A stretch of 64,000 nucleotides of DNA from Ilyonectria destructans. Taxonomy: Eukaryota; Ascomycota; Sordariomycetes; Hypocreales; Nectriaceae. A program made the position numbers and the translations under genes. The stretch lies in NCBI GenBank assembly GCA_020740775.1, contig JAHEWK010000004.1, positions 1,488,001 to 1,552,000 on the forward strand, in the 5' to 3' direction. A model generated the notes under the pieces. The model did not search any database. It was not told the DNA's origin and saw nothing but the letters and a program-made list of their open reading frames with translations. Positions 56,586 through 64,000 of the stretch are shown here, piece by piece (position 1 is the first letter of the stretch; each line of letters starts with the position of its first letter).

Positions 56586-57838
56586 ATGGCTTCTTACGAT
56601 TCTGACTCCTCGGACGGCGAGTTTGAAGAGACGAATGTCCTCTTGGGATATGCGTCGAAGGATGCGGACGAAGATACCATTAGCCGCCTTGGAGGATGTC
56701 CTGTACGTTGGCAGTTAAGACATTGACCAAGTTTGGGCACTAACAAGTGGGATAGGACTGGCTGGACCCCGAGAATGCCCCCAGCGCGGCATATGCCAGG
56801 TGTAAGGTCTGCAAGGACTTGATGGTCCTGCTACTACAGCTTAACGGCGAGCTCCCGGAGCGATTCCCCGAACATGATCGACGCCTATATGTCTTTGCGT
56901 GCCGGAGACAGACCTGTCGGCGCAGGGAGGGCAGCATCCGGGCCCTGCGCGGGGTGAGAGTGTGGAAGGAGGAGGCTCCCAAGCAGGAGCCCAAGGAGGA
57001 GAAGAAGGAGGAGGAGCCGAAGCCCAAGAACGATGGCCCTGGCCTGGGCGAGGCGCTCTTCGGAGCAAAGGGTCTTGGTGGAGGCGCGAATCCCTTCGCC
57101 AGCAACGCCAACCCGTTCAGCTCCTCGAGCAGCTCTAGCAACCCGTTCAGCTCAGGTGCTTCGACCAACCCCTTCTCCTCCCAACCGGCCAAGCCCGCTC
57201 CCGCCGCCGCCGACACCGACGCTGCTGCGACCGCCCTCCCCAAGACCTTCGCCGAGACACTCTCCATCAACGCACCGCCTGCTGTCCCGCCACCCCCGGC
57301 CGAGCCCTGGCCCGAGACGCAGCCCGACGCCTACCCAACGCTGTACCTTGCCGACGCTGACTTCGAGACGCTCGACTCTACGCCCGTCAAGGTGCCGGAC
57401 AACGCCCGGATGGAGGACGCCGACGCGGCGGAGCCGTCCATCATAGACCGCGAGGCCTTCGAATCCGCCATGGACGCCACCTTCCAGAAGTTCGCCGACC
57501 GGCTGGCCCAGAACCCGGACCAGGTCATCCGCTACGAGTTTGCCGGCGCGCCGCTGCTGTACTCCAAGAAGGACAAGGTCGGCGAGGTCATCAACAAGGG
57601 CTCCATTCCGCGGTGCGGCGCCTGCGGTGCGCGGAGAGTGTTCGAGGTCCAGCTGATGCCTAACGCCATCGCTGAGCTGGAGGCCGACGACCTGAGCCTC
57701 GACGGCATGGAGTGGGGGACGATTGTTGTGGGCGTGTGCGAGAAGGATTGTTCGCCGCGGGGAACGGAGCTGAGCAAGGTGGGATATATCGAGGAGTGGG
57801 CTGGTGTGCAATGGGAGGAGTTGACGAAGCGAAAGTAG
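56586..57838 (+). CDS. TSR4: PDCD2/Tsr4-family ribosome-biogenesis protein
   Basis: Two exons, 56586-56702 and 56756-57838; 399 residues. The N-terminus MASYDSDSSDGEFEETNVLL then GYASK and DWLDPENAP begin the PDCD2 fold; zinc-binding cysteines are seen in CKVCKDLM and in CRRQTCRRREGSIRALRGVR. A Lys/Glu- and Asn/Pro/Phe/Ser-rich linker (NPFSSSSSSSNPFSS) follows, then the PDCD2 C-terminal domain with QVIRYEFAGAPLLYS, IPRCGACGARRVFEVQLMPN and EWGTIVVGVCEKDC. In yeast Tsr4 is a dedicated co-translational chaperone of ribosomal protein uS5 (Rps2) needed for 20S pre-rRNA processing. Complete and apparently functional. Confidence 0.93.
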
Positions 57839-58142
57839 ACAATGTTGGTTCTTTCATAGGTACATAGACGTAGACGTGATGGCTACATGGCGGAAGGAAA
57901 AGCAATGCAATTTTACATGACCACCGTTGACACGTGGTAATATCAAGCATGGTATTTCATCACAATGTGCACGAATTGTGTACGGTTTCAAGATGCTTTG
58001 GATTGTTCTTCAATGACATGTCCTATTAAACGCCTGGATTTTATACCCCTTCCATGCTATGCTAGCAATTCCCTTCCTCATCATGGTCGTCATGACATGT
58101 CCCACTGATGGGAAGTAAAACCCTTGATTCTTTTTGAATCTT
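57839..58142. other. Intergenic between convergent TSR4 and eIF3k genes
   Basis: 304 bp of 3'-flanking sequence; nothing else seen. Confidence 0.5.
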
Positions 58143-59057
58143 CTACACCGTCTCCTCCCAGGCACGTCGGAGCACTCTAGAGAACTGCTCGACGTTCACA
58201 TCCTCCCGGATCTCGGACTTCTTGGCCTCGTTCTCGGGGTTGGCGGGAACTTTAACGTTGCCCTCACCGTCGACAGTCCAGCCACAGACCTCGGTGATGA
58301 ACTTCTTGGTAGCATCCTCGTTCAGGCCAAGCCATGACTCGAGGTGGCTGAGCTGGAGCTCACGGAAGGACTGCGACACCAGCAAGGCAATGCGGTGGCG
58401 GACAACGTCCTCGAAGCCGACAATGTCGGCGATAAGGTCGGCGCAGAGATCGTCGCCGTCAATGTCGGCCCAGAAGCCGGCATATTGGGCACCCTCGAGC
58501 TGTCCGTTGAGGGCGCGGAGCTTGCCGACAGCCTCGTGGAGCTCGCCATTTGAGGCGGCCGAGGGGTTAATGAGATGGAGGGCTAGGGAGAATTGCGAGG
58601 AGGGGAACTCGGCCATGGCCTTGACCAGGATGTTGGTCACGACCTCATCCTTGATCCGGTCAGGGTTGAGCTGGTAGCTGGGAGCGGGAGATTTTGTCAG
58701 CCTCGATCCACAAGAGGTAGGTAGGATGTGTAAAAAGGGGAAGATGATGGGCGTTTTCAGAGTCTAATTAATAAGAATTCCATTGAGGCAGTGCCTCGGT
58801 CAAGTAATAGGAAACGTTGACAAGTTTATTCATCATAGAAGCCCGGGGGGAGGTGCATTCGCGAGGATCGCAGGTGTCGGGAGGGATACTCACAGCTTCA
58901 ACAGGGTGCGGTTGGCATTGCAGTCGGTGTACTTCTGCTCGCACTGCTCCTGCAGATATGCCTCCAAGGGGCTGACAGCCTCTGGGTTGTACCGCTCGAG
59001 GCCGTTGATGATGGCAGTGATGCCCTCTGGCCTCTCAGGCGGGTCTTCGCCGTTCAT
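58143..59057 (-). CDS. Translation initiation factor eIF3 subunit k
   Basis: Two exons on the minus strand, 59057-58894 and 58677-58143; 232 residues, full length. The start MNGEDPPERPEGITAIINGL and AYLQEQCEQKYTDCNANRTL fit fungal eIF3k. Exon 2 carries the TPR-like/PCI part: KAMAEFPSSQFSLALHLINP, GAQYAGFWADIDGDDLCADL and HLESWLGLNEDATKKFITEV. eIF3k pairs with eIF3l at the edge of the eIF3 octamer and is absent from baker's yeast, which fits a filamentous fungus. The single intron is 216 nt, about four times the local norm. Divergent from the DNA ligase gene (378-bp shared promoter). Confidence 0.95.
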
Positions 59058-59435
59058 GATGTCGGAAGGGAGAGGTGATGAAGGGATGGAGGAAAGAGGT
59101 TGGCGATGGTGGGGCAGAAAAGATTTCTACTGATTGTGTGAGGCGGTCGCTTGTGCGCCTCAAATAGGTCTAGCGCGTATATGAGGGGTTGGTGATTTGG
59201 CGATTTCAAGCGACTTTCCTCGTTGTGTGTGTCACGTGCACCCGCGTCTGCCTTCGTCATCTAGCATCCCCAGATCGCGTCCACGGTTAGACAGTGACGA
59301 CGACATGTTGAAATGTGACGATGGCGCCTTGTTCCTTTTGTTTTCACGAGCATCTTGATCACTGAACCCTTTATTGAGACGCGTCCGCTCTCCGATGAAT
59401 GAAATCGAACCATTGAAGCACCTCTCGCTGTGGCA
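59058..59435. promoter_or_regulatory. Shared promoter of eIF3k (-) and DNA ligase I (+)
   Basis: 378 bp. Includes ACGCGT at 59379-59384, 52-57 bp upstream of the ligase ATG, plus TCGCGTCC near 59275, both G1/S (MCB-like) cores by sequence. Whether they act is not shown. Confidence 0.45.
59379..59384. promoter_or_regulatory. MCB-type ACGCGT hexamer upstream of DNA ligase I
   Basis: ACGCGT palindrome 52-57 bp upstream of the ligase start. In yeasts CDC9/cdc17 is a known MBF target through this hexamer. Functional relevance here is inferred from position and gene identity. Confidence 0.45.
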
Positions 59436-62164
59436 ATGCCCAGCCCCTCCAAAAAGCGGAAGCTGAACAACAATGGCAGCAAGGGGTCTACCCCAGCTCC
59501 CAGAGGCTTGGAGTATTTCTTCTCCAAACAGAGGGAGAATGCTACTGAAACTGCCATCCAGCCGGAGCCGGCGGCATCTACCTCTAGTGATGCCGCCGCC
59601 GAGATGACAGACGAAGAGCTGGCCCGTAAGCTCCAGGCAGAGTGGGATCAGGAGGCTGCGAATGAGAGGCAACCAGCTCAGCCAACCAGCCAACATACTC
59701 CTAGTGAGCCGAGTGAATCAACTTCGGCCAAAGAAACTCCTGATCCCGAGCCCAACCAAACCCTTGTGCTTCCAACGTCCCTCGCCAAACCTAGCCCAAC
59801 CAAGGGCAAGGGCAAGGGCAAGGGTACTCTCAGTCTTCAATCAGCTGGGATGTCTGAAGACACGACTTCAACATCGATACCGTTGGATGAATCGCCCCTT
59901 ACCTTCCAGCCATCGCAGTACTTGTCCCAGTTGCACGAACACTGGGCGACAGAGAGTGGAGACGCTTCGTACGCCCTCCTCACTCGGTGCTTTGTGTTGG
60001 TTAGTGGAACTACAAGCCGTATAAAGATTGTGGATACCCTTGTGAATTGTTTGAGGATTTTAATTGAGGGAGACCCGTCAAGTTTACTGCCTGCGGTAGG
60101 TATCATGCTGTTTCTTTGTAACCATTTCTCATTTTCTTAGGTCTGGTTGGCGACGAACTCAATATCGCCACCGTACATATCCATGGAATTGGGACTTGGG
60201 GGCTCTGCCATTTCAAAAGCCCTGAAAAACGTGTGTGGTCTTGACAATAGGTCGCTCAAGGCCATATACAACAAGCATGGCGACGCTGGAGATGTGGCAT
60301 TCGAGGCAAAGAAGAAGCAGAGTTTTACCCTGCGGAAACCAAAACCACTGACCATCATAGGAGTATACCAGTCGCTAGTGAAAATCGCAAATAGCCATGG
60401 GCAAGGTAGTGCAGAGGTCAAACAGAGGCTAGTAGACCGACTCCTACAAGACGCCCGAGGTGGGGAAGAAAGCCGGTTCATTGTACGAACTCTGTGTCAA
60501 CATGTAAGGGCTGCCCTGAATAGTCATTCCTCTCGCTAACGCTGCCTTAGCTTCGTATTGGAGCTGTAAAGACAACGATGCTGATCGCTTTGTCAAGAGC
60601 CTTTCTTCTATCAAGACCGCCAGGCACGGACTTTCCGCTCAGATCCACTTCTGAACTGTCCAAGTTGAAGAAAGAGGAATTGGCCGAGATCTGGGCCAGA
60701 GGCGAAGAAATCGTGAAGGGATGCTTTGCCAAGAAGCCCAACTATAGTGACCTGGTCCCGGTGCTTCTCGAAATCGGCATCTCAGACGAATTGTTGATTC
60801 GATGTGGGATTACTCTCCACATTCCTCTTCGTCCGATGCTCGGAAGCATTACGCGGGACTTGTCCGAGATGCTCACCAAACTACAGGGAAGGGATTTCGC
60901 CTGCGAGTACAAATATGATGGGCAACGAGCCCAAGTACACTGCGACGAGCAGGGAAAAGTGTCCATTTTCTCCAGACATCTGGAGCTCATGACTGACAAA
61001 TACCCCGATCTTGTTGAACTTATACCAAAGATTCGAGGAGAAGGGGTTAGCAGCTTTATTATGGAAGGCGAGGTGGTCGCCGTTGATGGTGCCACCGGGG
61101 AACTGAAGAACTTCCAAACTTTGACCAACCGTGCCAGGAAGGATGTCGACATCGGTACCATCACGATAAACGTCTGCCTCTTCTCATTTGACCTGATGTA
61201 TCTGAACGGTCAACCTCTCCTTGATCGCCCATTCCGGGAGCGACGAGAGTTACTCCGATCTCTCTTTACGGAAGTCCCTAACCACTTCACATGGGTGAAG
61301 AGTCTTGATGCTACTTCCGCAGACTCTGAGACTGTGTTGGAATTCTTTAAATCTGCCACCGAGGGCAAGTGCGAAGGCATTATGGTCAAAATACTGGATA
61401 ATCTGACAACTTTACCACCCCTGGATGATACAGAGGAGCAACCCCCAGAGGAGACCGAGAAAATAATATTACCCAAGTCCAAAGCAAAAGGCAAAGGAAA
61501 AGCCAAGTCGACCGAGGAAGACGGGGGTGAAAAGAAGGCCAAGTCGCGACGGAAACCTCTACTCGCGACATATGAGCCAGATAAGCGACTTGACTCGTGG
61601 CTTAAAGTCAAGAAGGACTACAGCTCTAGCTTTGATACACTCGACTTGATACCCATAGCTGGGTGGCATGGCCAAGGCCGCAAGGCGAAGTGGTGGTCAC
61701 CAATTCTCCTTGCGGTTCGAAACGAAGAGACAGGATCGCTCGACGCCGTGTGCAAATGCATTTCTGGCTTTACCGACACCTTTTACAAAGCCAACAAGGA
61801 GTTTTATGACGATGGACAAGAGAGTGGGGAGTCAAAGAATACCAGATCACAAAAACCCAGCTTCGTGGAATATTCAGGCCCTACACCGGATATATGGTTT
61901 GAGCCGCAAGAGGTGTGGGAGATGGCGTTTGCCGACATTACTTTGAGTCCGACGTATACCGCTGCAATTGGACTGGTCAGCGACGAGCGGGGGCTGAGCA
62001 TGAGGTTCCCGAGGTTCTTGAAGAAGCGAGAAGATAAAGGGATAGATGAGGCGAGCACGAATGATTTCTTGGCTGGTCTCTGGAGAAAGCAGGAGGCCAA
62101 GGCCGTATCAGCACCGGCTGGCCAAGACCAAGCGGTAGAACAGGATGCAGAAGAGGAAGAATAA
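59436..62164 (+). CDS. CDC9: ATP-dependent DNA ligase I (Cdc9/Lig1)
   Basis: Three exons, 59436-60095, 60141-60503 and 60551-62164; 878 residues. N-terminal basic MPSPSKKRKLNN and RGLEYFF form a possible PCNA-interaction site; then a disordered linker with a KGKGKGKG run, the DNA-binding domain, and the nucleotidyltransferase core: adenylated Lys462 in EYKYDGQR, motif III LFSFDLMYLNG, motif IV EGIMVK (616-621) and motif V WLKVKKDY (691-698), ending with the OB-fold motif VI region SMRFPRFLKKREDKG. It seals Okazaki fragments and excision-repair nicks in the nucleus. Oddity: about 45-50 extra, Lys/Glu-rich residues sit between motifs IV and V. Confidence 0.95.
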
Positions 62165-62267
62165 TCAATTGTGTCCATCAGAGGGAGTTGAAGCCTCATT
62201 AAACCATGGCGCCAGACTCCCCCAATGCTTGTTTAAGTGCCGTACATGTACATGATAAAACAACATC

Positions 62268-62533
62268 TCATTTTCCAGCATTGAGCTTTTGAGCGATCAG
62301 ACTGAAGACGGCAACGGATCCCATAAAGAGTACAGCATTGTAGAACTGTCTGGCATTAGCATAGCGGCGAGCAAAGCAGAGCGGTCACGCATACCGCTCT
62401 CCGAGATACCTCTCGCTCCTCGTCAACTGTCCGAGCCTCAGTGAAGAGGCGGCGGAGGTTTGGTAAGCTCGCCTTCGATTGTTGTCAGTCGTGATGGAAG
62501 GAGAGTGATGCATGAAGAACAAGTACTTACCAT
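62268..62533 (-). CDS. Concealed 47-residue single-helix membrane protein
   Basis: Three exons on the minus strand: 62533-62531 (only the ATG codon), 62472-62410 and 62345-62268. Introns are 58 nt (GTAAGT..AAG) and 64 nt (GTATCT..CAG) with TGACAAC and GCTAATG branch-like sites, and all phases agree. The protein starts MASLPNLRRLFTEARTVDEE, a basic then acidic amphipathic N-terminus, and continues into one hydrophobic helix (NAVLFMGSVAVFSLIA) with a short polar QKLNAGK end. Size and layout suggest a tail-anchored or small organelle-membrane subunit (for example mitochondrial); no family was recognised. Stop lies 104 bp from the ligase stop (convergent); divergent from the AP-1 gene. Confidence 0.6.
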
Positions 62534-63199
62534 TTTGGGCCAAGTCAGAGTCAAAATTCGATTTTTCGAGACTCGACACCCCTGTGCGGCTCTCTGACTG
62601 ACCGTGTGGCTTCCCTGATGAAAAGTCCCCGCACACCCAGTCGAGATCTTGTCCTGCAACCGGTTGGCGAGATGATCTGGTGATGCTTCTGGAATATGGT
62701 TGATGTTGAAGCTGTTGTACCTCACTGGCCGAGTCGTGGTGACTAAGCCGACGAATATGGAGACCTGGGCCCCAAAATTGTTAGCGATTGAAGCCACGCT
62801 GCACTACAGCGGCAATCAGGCGGAAATTTAAGGTTAGGGGGAGCCTGGGCGCCGCTCACTCCCTCAGTGGTGGAGGTGGACGGACTGCTGGCGGCCTAGA
62901 CCTCTGGACCCTATCCTCGTGGCCTTGGCATCTTCAGCGCCGCTGCGTCTGTCTCTCTCCTTTCTACACCTCGTCCCTCGCCACAACGCCGCTTACCCAC
63001 GACACATCTCCGGATCCTGCTCCTCTGTTGGCGGATGCGGGCTCTTGCGCTTGAGACACTCTCCGTGTGCACCATCTAGCGACAACCAACCCGCCTCGGC
63101 CGCCGTCACCGCTCCCTCAGCTCCCCCTCCAGCTCCCCTCCGGCTTGCTGCCGCACCAACTTTCCACGTGCCCCTCCTCGCTCCCGCCGACCCTCGACG
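62534..63199. promoter_or_regulatory. Shared promoter between the 47-residue gene (-) and AP-1 beta (+)
   Basis: 666 bp. The downstream half is strongly CT-rich on the plus strand (63060-63199), consistent with the AP-1 beta leader. The minus-strand open frame starting at 62797 is considered a shadow of leader and introns. Confidence 0.45.
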
Positions 63200-64000
63200 A
63201 TGGCGGTAAATCGCATTCGCGGCGCCTTTGCCGTGCCTCGTAAGGGCGAGACCTTTGAGCTGCGCGCCGGTCTGGTTTCTCAGTATGCGTACGAGCGCAA
63301 GGAGTCGATCCAGAAGACCATCATGGCCATGACGCTGGGCAAGGATGTGTCAGCTCTGTTCCCCGACGTCCTCAAGAACATTGCCACGGCCGACCTCGAC
63401 CAGAAGAAGCTGGTTTATCTCTACCTGATGTATGTGAACCTATCGGGTTGCTTGGTTCTTGAAGGAATGGCTGCATCGCCAGACATATCCATTCGCTGCA
63501 AGGACAAGGACAATGACAAGGACACGGTAACTAACCCGGCCGACTAGGAACTACGCCAAGTCGCACCCCGACCTTTGTATTCTCGCCGTCAACACCTTCG
63601 TTCAAGACTCAGAAGACCCAAACCCGCTGATAAGAGCTCTGGCGATCCGAACCATGGGCTGTATTAGGGTGGACAAGATGGTCGATTACATGGAGGAACC
63701 CCTGAGGAAGACATTACGAGACGAGTCGCCATACGTTCGAAAGACCGCTGCCATCTGCGTCGCCAAGCTGTTCGATCTCAACCCCGCCATGTGCATAGAG
63801 AACGGCTTCCTCGAAATGCTGCAGGAGCTGATTGGCGATCCCAACCCCATGGTCGTCGCAAACTCGGTCCAGGCCCTTTCCGAGATCACTGAGACAGCAC
63901 CGGAGACGAGGGCCCTCATCATCACGCCCATGACACTGAAGAAGCTGCTCATGGCCCTCAACGAGTGTACTGAGTGGGGTCGAGTTACCATTCTGACGAC
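63200..64000 (+). CDS. APL2: AP-1 clathrin adaptor beta subunit, partial (C-terminus beyond the window)
   Basis: Two exons seen, 63200-63429 and 63548 to the window edge (118-nt intron); about 227 residues of the N-terminal trunk. [20 protein letters not shown] and [20 protein letters not shown], then [60 protein letters not shown] and [20 protein letters not shown] form the alpha-solenoid repeats of beta-adaptins. The N-terminal extension before the repeats matches fungal AP-1 beta (Apl2) better than AP-2 beta (Apl1), but the call rests on this fragment. AP-1 sorts cargo at the trans-Golgi network and endosomes. Confidence 0.88.

Noticed and set aside
62385..62797. Two overlapping minus-strand ORFs of 83 and 119 codons
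   Set aside because: They read through the introns and leader of the three-exon 47-residue gene, whose splice signals and phases fit better.

Overview
This is a window of nuclear DNA from a filamentous ascomycete, most likely a Sordariomycete and plausibly Hypocreales. The reasons are: housekeeping genes with recognisable fungal architecture; short introns, mostly 45-70 nt, with GT..AG ends and CTAAC/CTGAC-like branch points; long CT-rich leaders; and gene-poor gaps of 1-4 kb. The order and lineage are inferred from protein style only. Exon structures were rebuilt by hand from reading frame, splice sites and family similarity.

Layout. 0-8 kb: the 3' part of a mitochondrial AIM24 gene (-), divergent from a kinesin-10/KIF22-like motor with a C-terminal helix-hairpin-helix (+); then a truncated AAA-ATPase tail (-) butted against a lineage-specific STAND-like protein (+). 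8-13 kb: one small conserved-looking gene and a long gap holding only a doubtful secreted-protein candidate. 13-20 kb: a secreted subtilisin in 11 exons (+), convergent with a ZIP metal transporter (-). 20-28 kb: MSH2 (+), a GNAT acetyltransferase (+), phosphoketolase (-). 28-35 kb: gene-poor, with a possible 47-residue ORF, a small ankyrin protein and an orphan protein. 35-45 kb: CCT7 (+), SPT10-like histone regulator (-), mitochondrial ribosomal protein uS2m/MRP4 (-), CBS-PB1 membrane protein of the Mug70 type (-). 46-54 kb: an Ace2/Swi5-type zinc-finger factor (+) and a large DUF4470-MYND protein (+). 54-64 kb: dense housekeeping block: CCT6, TSR4, eIF3k, DNA ligase I, a concealed 47-residue one-helix membrane protein, and the 5' part of AP-1 beta-adaptin.

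No biosynthetic cluster, CRISPR array, tRNA, rRNA or intact transposon was seen. Functional themes are protein folding and translation (CCT6, CCT7, TSR4, eIF3k, uS2m), genome maintenance and cell cycle (MSH2, DNA ligase I, kinesin-10, SPT10, Ace2/Swi5-like) and secretion or transport (subtilisin, ZIP, AP-1). The most unusual items are the truncated AAA tail against a STAND-like gene lacking a visible Walker A, the split 47-residue membrane protein whose first coding exon is only ATG, and the possible frame-preserving 45-nt intron in the Ace2-like gene.
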